This document shows positions 35,195 to 44,663 of a DNA stretch of 58,953 bases, in pieces (within the stretch, counting starts at the first letter, position 1; the number at the start of each line of letters is the position of its first letter). Location: contig CAZFEN010000007.1 in the NCBI GenBank assembly GCA_964517765.1, positions 1 through 58,953 of the forward strand, read 5' to 3'. The notes under the pieces are model-generated. The model was not told where the DNA came from and made no database searches. It saw only the letters and a program-made list of their open reading frames with translations. The stretch is from Hydromicrobium sp964517765. GTDB taxonomy: Bacteria > Actinomycetota > Humimicrobiia > Humimicrobiales > Humimicrobiaceae. The translations under genes and the position numbers were made by a program.

Positions 35195-35263
35195 ATCTTT
35201 CAGCCATACGAACATACTGATCTGTTTTTTTGTATAATTACACTTTTCTTTATTAAAACTCAT
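35171..35263 (-). CDS. trpL: putative trp leader peptide with two Trp codons
   Basis: A 30-codon open frame from ATG 35263 to TAA 35171 with AGGG just upstream. Trp codons lie at positions 20 (35206-35204) and 27 (35185-35183). An internal ATG at codon 17 (35215) would give a 14-residue peptide, the same length as E. coli TrpL, but it lacks a clear Shine-Dalgarno. The stop falls inside the 1:2 hairpin, as expected for an attenuation leader. Confidence 0.65.
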   Translation of the reverse strand: MSFNKEKCNYTKKQISMFVWLKDNSCWRSL

Positions 35264-35305
35264 AAACCCTACAATTAAATACAGTATTATCCTAAAGATT
35301 TTTAT

Positions 35306-35335
35306 ATATTAGCATATTTTTTCTGTTTAATGCAA
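35306..35335 (-). promoter_or_regulatory. candidate trp operon promoter
   Basis: Minus strand TTGCAT (35335-35330), an 18-base spacer and TAATAT (35311-35306), 40-45 bases before the leader ATG. Both boxes are weak matches, so this is only the best candidate in an AT-rich stretch. Confidence 0.3.
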
Positions 35336-35436
35336 ATCTATTCATAATGTACCTGCTTATTTTAATGAGAGCACCGGAATATTTAGAAGTAGAATTTTTA
35401 TTATTAGCTTCTTTATACGAGGCTGCATATTGATAT

Positions 35437-35494
35437 AAAATAGCACATACTTTCTTTCAGGTAATATAACTTTGAAGAAAGTATATGCTATTTT
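35437..35494 (-). terminator. long hairpin terminator after the orphan antitoxin gene
   Basis: Two 20-base arms (35494-35475 and 35456-35437) pair along their whole length with one G-U, around an 18-base loop. The right arm ends in TTTT followed by ATAT. It lies 33 bases after the antitoxin stop and insulates the trp leader. Confidence 0.65.
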
Positions 35495-35526
35495 ATCCTA
35501 TTAACAATAAATGTGTGGTTAACCTG

Positions 35527-35751
35527 TTATTTTTTCTGGTGCTTTTCTCTTTCAGCTGATTCCAGCATTTTCTTTGCAATCCTGAGTTCGGTTTTTCTCC
35601 TGGTTTCTTCGGTGTAAACTCTGAGTTCTGCTACCAGCCTGTTATATCTGGTTATAAATATTGTATCCCCTAAATTCTCAGTCAAATACTTTGTGAGATT
35701 AACTCTCAACTCATTTGTATCAATCCTTTTTACGTCATCTTCGTAAGTCAT
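35527..35751 (-). CDS. orphan Phd/YefM-like antitoxin
   Basis: A 74-residue protein. IDTNELRVNLTKYL, a gap, then GDTIFITRYNRLVAEL follows the Phd/YefM pattern of a helix and a strand pair that binds DNA as a dimer. The basic and acidic C-terminal helix would be the toxin-binding part. AAGGAG lies seven bases before the ATG. No toxin gene is adjacent: the hairpin terminator follows downstream, and upstream is about 250 bases of AT-rich DNA without genes. A solitary regulator or a leftover of a toxin-antitoxin pair are both possible. Confidence 0.65.
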   Translation of the reverse strand: MTYEDDVKRIDTNELRVNLTKYLTENLGDTIFITRYNRLVAELRVYTEETRRKTELRIAKKMLESAEREKHQKK

Positions 35752-35999
35752 ATTTCACTCCTTAAATATCTAATTTATCAGAATATTATTTAACTTTTAT
35801 TAGTCTTTTAAAATATATTAAATAATTATTTTTTATTATTATCTCATATTTAATTAAAAATATCTATAATAAAATGATTAAATTTTATATTTTAGGTTAT
35901 ATTATAAAACAAATTTAAAAATACTCAAATACTCTTTAAAAATACTTATAAATAAATAATTAAATTTTATATTGTTAAATTATAATAATTTTAAAGGAT
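35752..35999. other. AT-rich intergenic stretch with short direct repeats
   Basis: No gene is seen. The word ATTAAATTTTATATT occurs twice (near 35877 and 35959), about 82 bases apart, with several AAATACT repeats between. It may hold the antitoxin promoter and the end of the glycosyltransferase operon transcript. Confidence 0.5.
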
Positions 36000-37076
36000 T
36001 TATTTTTTCAGGAGACCATAAATATAACCGGACATTTTTGAGAAATCGATTTGAATAAGAAGGAGAGGTATAATAAATGTAGATAATACTTTTTCTATCA
36101 TACTAAAATGACAATTCCATTTACCCCTGTATGCTTTTATCAATCTGTAGTAAGGCTTATAGATATAAGCTATAAAAAGAGGGATCAGCATAAGGAAAAT
36201 CCATTTACTTAAAAAAACCGGGCAAAGCAAAATAGCGAGTAATGTTAAAAAGGAAAAAAACCTTATCAGGTGACGGTGCAAATACATTCTTCCCCTGGCA
36301 TCACCTTTTGCATATCTAAAGAATTGTTTCGATATTTGAACAGGATTTTCTCTCATTTTCCAGTAAACCACTGCATCAGGATTGAATTTTATTTTATAGC
36401 CTGCAGCTTTTATATTAAAACCAAATTTCATATCCTCCCCATAATCCATATCTTCCGGATAACCACCTGTATCGATCCAGATTTTCTTTTTAAAACTAAT
36501 ATTTCTGGATGAAGGCATATATCTTTCTCTATTTATTTCTTCCTCAAGCGGCATAATGCAAACAGCAAGACATTTTTGTAGAAAATTACTGCAGAGTGGC
36601 AGATTCAAACCTCCGGCGACATCGCAGGAGGCATCATTATAGGATCTGGTGATTTCTTCCAGCCAATGCCTGTCTATCACGCACCCGGCATCACTTACAC
36701 AAATGATCCTGCCTGCTGCACTTTTTATGGCTGTATTTCTTCCCTGTGAAATGTTGGCTCCGCTTTTTTTGAATATTCTTGCAATGATGACGGATTTACT
36801 ATTTTGTTTATCACCTATTATCTTCTTTTTATCACTATCATCCGATAATAAGATATTAAAGTCATTTCTTTCCCGGGATGATTCTTCTTCAAAAAAATTT
36901 AATGTACTTTTAAGTGTATTATCCTTTGATCCTCCGTCAACTATGATTATTTCACCGGGCATTACTGTCTGATCCATCAAACTTTTGAGAAATTCGATAA
37001 TGTTTTTTCCCTCATTGCAAACCGTTGTTATAAAGCTTACATATGGAAGAACTTTCTTTTTATTACTCTCAGTCAT
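36000..37076 (-). CDS. family 2 glycosyltransferase, membrane-anchored
   Basis: A 358-residue GT2 enzyme. Nucleotide-binding motifs VSFITTVCNEGKN and IIVDGGSKDNTL lie at the N-terminus, CVSDAGCVID holds the metal-binding pair, and GEDMKFGFNIKAAG provides the catalytic acidic residues. Hydrophobic segments at about 270-305 and 335-350 anchor it to the membrane. The ATG overlaps the stop of the preceding GT2 gene by four bases. Last gene of the seven-gene glycosyltransferase run. Confidence 0.88.
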   Translation of the reverse strand: MTESNKKKVLPYVSFITTVCNEGKNIIEFLKSLMDQTVMPGEIIIVDGGSKDNTLKSTLNFFEEESSRERNDFNILLSDDSDKKKIIGDKQNSKSVIIARIFKKSGANISQGRNTAIKSAAGRIICVSDAGCVIDRHWLEEITRSYNDASCDVAGGLNLPLCSNFLQKCLAVCIMPLEEEINRERYMPSSRNISFKKKIWIDTGGYPEDMDYGEDMKFGFNIKAAGYKIKFNPDAVVYWKMRENPVQISKQFFRYAKGDARGRMYLHRHLIRFFSFLTLLAILLCPVFLSKWIFLMLIPLFIAYIYKPYYRLIKAYRGKWNCHFSMIEKVLSTFIIPLLLIQIDFSKMSGYIYGLLKK

Positions 37077-38026
37077 ATTTTTGAATTTCCAAAATATAAT
37101 CCAAAGACTTTAAAATAAGCCTTCAATCTTAATTTACCCATACCGCGTGGTTTAAACACGGCCAAAACTGCAAATAGCAATATCCTGTTTATAATACCGG
37201 CTAAATAAAGAAAACTCATAAGCCCTCCGTGGACCGTAGAATAATTTTTTTTAAAATATAATCTTCTGCTTTTCCAGATTCCGGCTTCCCTTACGGCCAT
37301 TTCCTTTGAGGCGATACCGCTGTCAGAGTGTTCTATTACAAAACCGGGGTAGTAATAATTATTGAAGCCCTTTCTGCGCAATCTCAAACAAAGATCACTG
37401 TCTTCGCTATACATAAAATAATCCTCATCGAACATATTCATTCTGATAAAATGATCTTTCCTTATAAACATAAATGAACCAGCAAGCCAATCCACTTCCA
37501 TCTCACTGCTGTGATCCCACCAGGTCAGGAAGTAAGAACCAAAAACGCGGCTCCTTTTGAATATTCTGTATAAGAAGTAACTTTCGTAAAACTGCCTTGC
37601 AAGCGTCGGGAAAGACCTGGCCGTTAGTTGCAGGGTGCCATCAGGATTTAAAGCTTTTGCTCCGATAATTCCGACCCTTCCGGTTTTTTCTTTTCTATTA
37701 TAGAAATCAATTAAATCCGCCAGGTTTCCTCTTAAAAATCTGGTATCGGGATTTAGAAACAGAAGGTACTCCCCCTTTGCACCGGATGCTCCAATATTGG
37801 ATGCTTTTGAAAAACCCAGATTCTTCTTATTTATAATCAAATTAAAATTGTTATTTTTTCTGATCTGATCCTTTAAATATTCCACACTCCCGTCGTTCGA
37901 ATCATTATCCACTACAAGTATTTCAAAGGTTGTACTACTACCCCCGATATGTTCTCCGATGCTGCTGATACATTTCTTAATGAAATCCAGACTATTATAA
38001 TTTACGATTATTATACTTATATCCAA
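37073..38026 (-). CDS. family 2 glycosyltransferase (WbbL-like)
   Basis: A 317-residue GT2 enzyme with IVNYNSLDFIKKC, LVVDNDSNDGSVEYL, the acidic pair in LFLNPDTRFL, and LAGSFMFIRK then YSEDSDLCLRLR in the acceptor half, an arrangement shared by rhamnosyltransferases. The start is TTG at 38024-38026 behind GGAG. The C-terminal hydrophobic helix probably associates with the membrane. Confidence 0.88.
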   Translation of the reverse strand: MDISIIIVNYNSLDFIKKCISSIGEHIGGSSTTFEILVVDNDSNDGSVEYLKDQIRKNNNFNLIINKKNLGFSKASNIGASGAKGEYLLFLNPDTRFLRGNLADLIDFYNRKEKTGRVGIIGAKALNPDGTLQLTARSFPTLARQFYESYFLYRIFKRSRVFGSYFLTWWDHSSEMEVDWLAGSFMFIRKDHFIRMNMFDEDYFMYSEDSDLCLRLRRKGFNNYYYPGFVIEHSDSGIASKEMAVREAGIWKSRRLYFKKNYSTVHGGLMSFLYLAGIINRILLFAVLAVFKPRGMGKLRLKAYFKVFGLYFGNSKI

Positions 38027-38045
38027 TTCCGCTCTCCCAAAACTA

Positions 38046-39671
38046 TCAGTCTTTTATAATTTCATTGACTATGGAAATCAAATCCCTTTTAAAATTGGCA
38101 CCGGAAAATCTTCTGCAACTTTCAACCGCATTTTTTCTGATTTCATCTATATTTATTTTTCCGCTTATTATTTTTATGGTAATATCTTTAAGTTCTTCCA
38201 GACTGTCAAAAAGGAATCCGTCATATCCTTTTCTTATGATTTCCTTCTGCCCCCCTTTATTTATGACCACGGGAATGCATCCGGCAGCCATTGCTTCTAC
38301 AGTGGTTATTCCGAAATGCTCGAATTTCTCAGGGTGAATCTTTTCATCCTCACCCAACCCCGAAGCATGCCAGAAAATATACGATCGGGCAAAAATCCTC
38401 ACTAACTCTCCCCATCCTATATTCGTTATCACTTTTATTGGATAATTTTTACCTGCAGCTTTTACTTTTTCCACATATTCCAGGTGATCAGTTCTGCTTC
38501 CGACACCTCCTGCAAGATATAAAGCATAATCCCTCATTTCGGCAGGGTGCCGATCAAATAGTTCTCTGAATACTCCCACCAGTTCAAGTTGTTTCTTGTT
38601 ATGATGTTCGGGGAAAAACCTGCCCACATTTAAAATGATTTTTTCCTTATTCCCCGTCCTGAAACTATCTATATCGACAGGGGGAAATAAAATGGTACTT
38701 TCTTTCCCCCATAATTTTTTTATCCACTTTCTTGAATACTCAGAGATTGTGACTATCCTGTCATAGGTTTCCAGAAATTTCAGGTCCCTCGGGTAAGTTA
38801 TAAGAAATAAAGGTATATATCCTAAAACCTTCAAAACAGCTTTTTTAAAAAAGTTTATCTTTCCCTGATTGTAAACGACTACACCGAGTTTCCTTGAATC
38901 TTTTAAAATACTATCAGCCTCTGCAGGAACAAACGTATCGGATGAGATTAAAACCCTGACAGGCTTCCCGGTAAAATCGATGGGGATCTCTACGGATTTT
39001 TTGATCCCTTTCTTTAACCTGATAGTTACATCATGCAGGGATTTCTTGTTCTCTGTTTCTCCCTCAAATACTCCGATTTTTACATTCATTAAATCGACGG
39101 CACTTGTCACGGGATTTTTTAAACCAAATCTTAAATATTTGGAATGTTTTTTTACAGACAGTATCACTTTTCCGCTGCTCCAGCTTCCTCTTCTAAGCAG
39201 GAATCTCTTGGGATTATACAGACCCTCTTCCACCTCTATTTCATCAAATCCCTCCTCTAACCTGTCTGCAAATCTGAATAGCCACCTGGCTGGCTGCCTG
39301 AAGAAGAGCAGTAAAAACTTATGGAGAAGTGTGAAATCGACATCGAAAGGAGTGGGGAAATAACACAAATATATGTTTTTACGACCATATGCGGGAAGTG
39401 AACTCAGATAAGTGGCATTTATAAAAAGGTCATATTTCCGTGTGATTTTTGCCGCATAATCTTCAGATACAAAAGGGAATATTTTTAAATTTACTCCGTT
39501 GAGATCGAGGTTAAGTCTTGTAGAAACTTCTTTCAGGTCAACAAATATATCCGTGATAAGATCTACTTCAAAGTCTTTTTGTCCGGATAGGATTTCTGCA
39601 ATTTTACAGCTGTATCGCTCTCCGCCCCCTGCTGTCGATAAATACCTATCATAAATAGCAATTCTCTTCAT
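38046..39671 (-). CDS. family 4 glycosyltransferase with inserted beta-rich domain
   Basis: A 541-residue GT-B enzyme. The N-terminal half starts IAIYDRYLSTAGGGERY, and the C-terminal half has ILNVGRFFPEHHNK, the acceptor and donor loop HASGLGEDEKIHPEKFEHFGI and EAMAAGCIPVVINKGGQKEII. Between them, about residues 150-285, lies an insertion that does not belong to the GT-B fold. It is rich in beta-strands and ends VLISSDTFVPAEAD plus DSRKLGVVV, a pattern seen in other polysaccharide enzymes as an accessory sandwich domain. Fourth of the operon's genes to carry a non-catalytic extension or insertion cannot be claimed for all; here it is clear. Confidence 0.87.
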   Translation of the reverse strand: MKRIAIYDRYLSTAGGGERYSCKIAEILSGQKDFEVDLITDIFVDLKEVSTRLNLDLNGVNLKIFPFVSEDYAAKITRKYDLFINATYLSSLPAYGRKNIYLCYFPTPFDVDFTLLHKFLLLFFRQPARWLFRFADRLEEGFDEIEVEEGLYNPKRFLLRRGSWSSGKVILSVKKHSKYLRFGLKNPVTSAVDLMNVKIGVFEGETENKKSLHDVTIRLKKGIKKSVEIPIDFTGKPVRVLISSDTFVPAEADSILKDSRKLGVVVYNQGKINFFKKAVLKVLGYIPLFLITYPRDLKFLETYDRIVTISEYSRKWIKKLWGKESTILFPPVDIDSFRTGNKEKIILNVGRFFPEHHNKKQLELVGVFRELFDRHPAEMRDYALYLAGGVGSRTDHLEYVEKVKAAGKNYPIKVITNIGWGELVRIFARSYIFWHASGLGEDEKIHPEKFEHFGITTVEAMAAGCIPVVINKGGQKEIIRKGYDGFLFDSLEELKDITIKIISGKINIDEIRKNAVESCRRFSGANFKRDLISIVNEIIKD

Positions 39672-39682
39672 ACCTTACCCTG

Positions 39683-41092
39683 TTAAAAACTTCTCATCCA
39701 GCTTTTGATAATACTATCTTGTACCTTACTGCCGTTCCTTATTTTGATTCTTTTTATTAAATTCCGGGGCAGCATATAAAAAAGTTCAAAAATAATTCTG
39801 ATCCTTATGGGAATATCGATCCTCCTATATTTTACACCCTTAAGTAAATCAACCAGATAATATAAAATACTGATAATTCCCGCAAAAACAAATGCCAGGT
39901 AACTCCTGATAAATAAAAGCGGCCACCCGCATTTAAAAATCATAAGCAGCCTGTTTCTGAGCACATAATAAGTGAAATTATGGGACCATTCTTTACTTGT
40001 ACCGCAGTGGAAATGTCTTACTACGGATTTTGGGGTAAAGAAATTTTTCCAGCCTGCCAGTCTTGATCTCCAGAACAGATCAATATCTTCATAATAGGTA
40101 AAGAATTTTTCATCAAAACAACCTATATCTTCAAGCATTCTCCTATCCATCATAAAGCTGCTTCCGGAAAGTCCGAAGATCTCCTCCACCCGGTTATATT
40201 GTCCTTCATCGAAGCTTTCAAAGCCTCTATCCCTGCTGTAAAAAGATTTGTTTATCTTGATCCCGCAACTATTGATAATATCTTTCCTGTAAATGAAAAA
40301 TCTTTTTGGAATCTTTATCTTAACCGTTCTGGGTTTCCCCGATAGCCTGATATCTTCTAAAATCTCTTCGCCTATTACTATCCTTAAATTGTTAGGTGAA
40401 ATATATGATGATGCTTTGAACTGTAACTCAATACTTCTCGTAAGATCCTCGATAGGTATCGCCAGAACAGCATTACCCTTCGACCACCGATGGATCGTTC
40501 CGCCGCTATCGGATTCCTCCGGGTAAAACCCATCCGGATACTTTATGCTTTCATTTATGGTATCCCGGGCCAGGCTGTCATTCCTGAAACTGGTTACTTT
40601 CAGGTCGGATATTTTAATACCCAGCCTTCTAATTTTATTTTTTTCTTTTACTTCTTTTTGATTCTTACTGGCAGTAATCAATTGAAGAGGTAAATATGGA
40701 TAGTAAAAAACTACTTTGGAACCTACGGCACCTATTCCGGAATTATCGGTAGATTGCCTGAAAATAGACAGCATCTCACGCAGCCAGTCCTTTTCGACCA
40801 CACAGTCATTATTTACCAGAACTATATATTTACCCTTAGAATGTTTAAATCCTTCATTATTTCCGCCGGAATAACCTTTATTTTTATCAAGAGCGATTAT
40901 CTCTACCTGCGGAAATTCTTCTCTCACAAATTCTACAGAGCCATCGGTAGAATCATTATCGACCATTATTATCTGGATTTTTTCAGATGGATAATCAATC
41001 CTGAATATCGAATCAAAAAGATTTTTCAGATATATCTTGCCATTGAAATTGACAGTGATAATTGATATCAAGGGATCATCATCTTGCGCCAA
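39683..41092 (-). CDS. family 2 glycosyltransferase with internal beta-sandwich insertion; 5' end at gap
   Basis: A GT2 enzyme of at least 469 residues. ISIITVNFNGKIYLKNL, IIMVDNDSTDGSVEF and VLVNNDCVVE are the first half. LSGSSFMMDRRM and YYEDIDLFWRSRLAG are the second. About 150 residues in between (roughly 145-300) are an insertion with a DGFYPEESDSGG...HRWSKGNAVL pattern and alternating strands, resembling a carbohydrate-binding accessory domain. C-terminal hydrophobic segments follow. The frame starts with TTG two bases from the N run, so the true start may lie in the gap. Confidence 0.87.
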   Translation of the reverse strand: MAQDDDPLISIITVNFNGKIYLKNLFDSIFRIDYPSEKIQIIMVDNDSTDGSVEFVREEFPQVEIIALDKNKGYSGGNNEGFKHSKGKYIVLVNNDCVVEKDWLREMLSIFRQSTDNSGIGAVGSKVVFYYPYLPLQLITASKNQKEVKEKNKIRRLGIKISDLKVTSFRNDSLARDTINESIKYPDGFYPEESDSGGTIHRWSKGNAVLAIPIEDLTRSIELQFKASSYISPNNLRIVIGEEILEDIRLSGKPRTVKIKIPKRFFIYRKDIINSCGIKINKSFYSRDRGFESFDEGQYNRVEEIFGLSGSSFMMDRRMLEDIGCFDEKFFTYYEDIDLFWRSRLAGWKNFFTPKSVVRHFHCGTSKEWSHNFTYYVLRNRLLMIFKCGWPLLFIRSYLAFVFAGIISILYYLVDLLKGVKYRRIDIPIRIRIIFELFYMLPRNLIKRIKIRNGSKVQDSIIKSWMRSF

Positions 41093-41094
41093 TT

Positions 41095-41194
41095 NNNNNN
41101 NNNNNNNNNNNNNNNNNNNNNNNNNNNNNNNNNNNNNNNNNNNNNNNNNNNNNNNNNNNNNNNNNNNNNNNNNNNNNNNNNNNNNNNNNNNNNN
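41095..41194. other. assembly gap (100 N) between two glycosyltransferase genes
   Basis: Exactly 100 N. It hides the 3' end of the upstream GT4 gene and possibly the start of the GT2 gene downstream. The true length is unknown, and a further small gene could be missing. Confidence 0.95.
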
Positions 41195-43512
41195 TATGAT
41201 TTCTTTCCCAGATAATATTTATTGGATACCATAAGACCCATCACTCTATCAATATTTTCAAAATCTCTAAGCAGCACTTCCAGTTTTTGATCGATGTCTA
41301 TATTCAGCCCAGATCTGGTTTTAGGTTTAAATTCACCTAAAACTCCTCTTAAACTGCTGATATCATAACCAAGACTTTTTATTTCAGTATACAGAGCCCT
41401 GAATATATTAAAATAAATCAGCAGCAGTCTCTCTCTGTTTTTGCGATTCAACTCATTGATCTCGTTACTTATTTGAACCTGGATATTATTATTGATTGCT
41501 TTTACTGACTCGTTATAACTCTTTCTTAGATTTTCAAAATACATACTTGTAAGAAGATACATATACTTTCTTAATTTCCCTCTGATGGTTTTATCCTCGG
41601 TCAGCTTGTCCGATTCCAACATGTCAAAGCGGCTCAAAAGTTTTAGATCCTTAAAATTGTCCCTGTTTAATTTTATTTCAAAAAGCTCGAACAACTCATT
41701 CTTGCCGTATATTTCTCCAATTTCGTTTTCCAGGCTTCCTTCCTGTCCGAACTCGATTTTATTCCATATGCCTCTATCTATTATTTCGAATCCTGCATTT
41801 TTCAATATGAATTCAATTGTAAAATCATCGATTTTAGCGCTGGTTTTGTCCACCTTCTTTCCCTCACCTAACAGCTTATAAAGCCCTCTTTTTTCAGGAA
41901 TAGAGAAAAAAAGCAGCCCTTCTCTTTTCAACTTTGATTCGAGCACATTGGTAAGGTCATAGAAAAATTTTGGGGTGATTTTAGAGAAAGCATTATTTAC
42001 AATAATACCGTCAAATTTGGTTCTCTGGATCATTTTAGATTTTAAAATTCCAACTTCATCCAATCGGCTGTCTTCGTCTTCAGGGACCGCAAAATCTACA
42101 TCAACTTCCAGATTGAATATCTTACCCACATCATTTTTGTTGATTAACTCCTCATCCCTGTATTTATTCGAGGTTATTTTCAAGACATTTCCGCAACCCT
42201 CGAAATTGTTTTTTATGATTTTTGAGATTTTACTATTCTGTAAATCTATTAGTTCGATAATCTTTTTTTTATCAAAAGCATAATAAGGTTCAATACAATA
42301 TTTAATAAGCGGTCTGGTCACATTCTCCCAATAAAATCTCGGGGCAATTTTATTTAAATTCTTTCTATAGATTTCCCTTAAACTCTTATTGATAACTATG
42401 TTTTCCATGACTCTTGCAAGTTCATGGGTGTTCTCGTATTTCACCACTTCGCCTATATTTTCTATTTTTACCATTTTAGCTATGGAATCCCCTTCGGTAG
42501 TTATAATCGGAAGTCTTGCCCAGATATAATCCATGACCCTCGTCCTGTAAGAGAACTCCGTCTCAATTCTCTCATGATGAATCGATAGTCCCGCATCCGA
42601 ATCAAGCAGGAAAGTCTGCCTGAGATCATAGGGTACCCACTCATTAAAAAAGACATCTTTATCATATAAATCCAATTCTCTTGCCAGTTTTATTGCTTCT
42701 ATGCATTTTCTCATCTCCGGAAGTTTGGGATCCGGATGTTTTATCCCCATAAATACTAATTTAATATCCTTCCTGCCTCTGGTGATTTCCCATAGTGCCT
42801 TTATAGCTGTAATCGGATCCAGCCAGTTCCATATTCCTCCTCCCCACAAAATAATCCTGTCTTCTTGTTTGATATTTGGCAATACGTCTCTTATGGATAG
42901 ATTTGATCTGAGCGGAGGATTTGAGGGTATACCGGAAGACACGACATCTATCAGGGCCCTTAAAGTATTATCGGAATCATAATTGTATGGATTTATTCTT
43001 CCCACAGCACTTAACATCCCTATCCAGTAGTCTCTTTGTTTTTCGCTTGCGCAGATAAAATAATCACCAATAGTAAGCTGAAGTTTCAATATATTTAAAT
43101 TATTTCCATCAATCCTTATTCTTTCAGCCATATCCCTGTCTTTAAACATTTCCAGACTTTCCAGATTGAAAGGATTATAAAGATCGACAATAATCCTGCC
43201 TTTGTAATTCTTTAAGAATGGAAAATAGTAAAGGATATGACCCTGAATCAAGATTATATCGGAATTCTCGATACTTTTTTGAAGGCTTTTATAATTATTC
43301 ATTTTGTATTGCCTTGTTTTAAAGCCTTCGGTATCAATATCCACTTTGTTGGGAGTAAGCAAAGTTACATCAACATGATTCGATAAAATTTTAGCAAATT
43401 CATAAAACCTTATGCCGGGGCCGGCCATGTTTTTACCAATAACATCGTAACTTATTATACAGATCCTGGACTGGCTCTTTTTGCCTTTTTCGCTTTGTAT
43501 TATATCTCCCAT
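41195..43512 (-). CDS. GT4 glycosyltransferase fused to a methyltransferase-like domain and coiled coil; 3' end in gap
   Basis: 772 residues are visible before the gap. About residues 1-410 are a GT-B glycosyltransferase (AGPGIRFYEFAKIL, LWGGGIWNWLDPITAI, FNEWVPYDLRQ and the ARLPIITTEGDSIAKM acceptor loop). About 440-625 resembles a SAM methyltransferase fold (strand, FDGIIVNNAFSKITP, GLLFFSIPEK) but lacks a recognisable glycine motif I, so it may be inactive. From about 640 helices with heptad-like spacing suggest a coiled coil. Such fusions are seen in chain-length or capping enzymes of polysaccharide synthesis, which is a guess here. Paralogous in its GT half to the gene at 44664-46130. 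Confidence 0.8.
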
Positions 43513-43573
43513 TTCAAAAACCTTTACAAATTTTTAAAGTTTTAAGACATTTTAAATTAATTTTAAGATGCAA

Positions 43574-44608
43574 TCATTTTAACTCTAATCTATCCAAGAT
43601 TAAATGATTTTTTAGTTTAATTGTCAAATTATAAGGCAGAAACACAAAATTTATAAAATAAGCATATAAAATCGGTAAAATTTGATCACGCGTGACCTCA
43701 GATCTCAGCCATCGCATTTCCTCTTTTAAGAACTTCCTAAAAAAATTCAGGAATCCTGTGTTTATCACAGCACACCTGATCCTGTTTTTATGATAATAAC
43801 GATAGAATCTCTTACTGAATTTCCCGATAGATGCACCTTCGAAATGCCGTGCAATGGAATCAGAGTTGACTACTATACGCCTTCCGGTCCTCCTGATCTT
43901 CAGGCAATAATCAAGTTCTTCAAAGTAAGCTGGCCTGTATCCTTTATCAAAACCACCAATACTTTTAAACAATCCGAATTCGGTGGCAAAAAAAGCTCCG
44001 GTAGCATAATCTGCATCTTTTACATTATTTATCTGGCTGACTATAATACCTGCATCTTTTTCCAATTTCAGCTCCATTCTCAAATTGGAATAACTCTTTC
44101 CGGAATCCATATGAAAAGTAATGAAGTTATCTTTAATTTTTCCACCGGAATGCTGTACTATATCTTTTTTATAATCAAGGATCAGCCCCCCTGCAACTCC
44201 TATTTTATTTGAGGGCATACTTTCTCTTTCAGTGAGTTTAAATGTCGAGATTATTTTCTTCAACGCGTCCCGTTTTAAATATATATCAGGATTCAATAGA
44301 ATCAAAAATTCCGGCTGCTCATCCGGGCCTTTTATTTTCTTACGAATGAAATTAAAAACTGCCTGATTTACCGCACGCGAAAATCCTACATTTTTTTTGA
44401 GGGCAACAAATTTGAAATTACTGCTGGTTATTTCCGTAGAAATATTTCTGAACTCCCTTATTTTTGTAATTGTATTGTCTACCGAAGCATTATCAATGAC
44501 TATCAAGAACCAGTCCTTATAATCCTGTCCCGCTACTGAACGCAGACAACTTTCAATAAAATTCTGGCTGTTATAAGTGACGATTACGATTAAGCTTTTA
44601 ATATTCAT
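43574..44608 (-). CDS. family 2 glycosyltransferase
   Basis: A 344-residue GT2 enzyme: VIVTYNSQNFIESCL, VIDNASVDNTITKI, LLNPDIYLKRDAL, then ATGAFFATEFGLF and AYFEELDYCLKIRRTGRR with the catalytic acidic residues. The C-terminal 60 residues contain hydrophobic stretches. Second gene of the operon that starts at 46130, with 55- and 61-base gaps to its neighbours. Acceptor and donor unknown. Confidence 0.88.
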   Translation of the reverse strand: MNIKSLIVIVTYNSQNFIESCLRSVAGQDYKDWFLIVIDNASVDNTITKIREFRNISTEITSSNFKFVALKKNVGFSRAVNQAVFNFIRKKIKGPDEQPEFLILLNPDIYLKRDALKKIISTFKLTERESMPSNKIGVAGGLILDYKKDIVQHSGGKIKDNFITFHMDSGKSYSNLRMELKLEKDAGIIVSQINNVKDADYATGAFFATEFGLFKSIGGFDKGYRPAYFEELDYCLKIRRTGRRIVVNSDSIARHFEGASIGKFSKRFYRYYHKNRIRCAVINTGFLNFFRKFLKEEMRWLRSEVTRDQILPILYAYFINFVFLPYNLTIKLKNHLILDRLELK

Positions 44609-44663
44609 ATAGTTATGATACCAATCCGAATATTACTATAAAAACCTGGCAGATCCTTTCTGA

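Noticed and set aside
34940..35350. T-box or TRAP-type regulation of trp
   Set aside because: No T-box consensus (AGGGTGGTACCGCG-like) and no series of GAG/TAG triplets were seen; the Trp-codon leader explains the region better.
41068..41194. Apparent 814-residue reading frame through the N run
   Set aside because: The residues after the N run come from a different frame, overlapping the start of the GT2 gene; the continuity is an artefact of the placeholder gap length.
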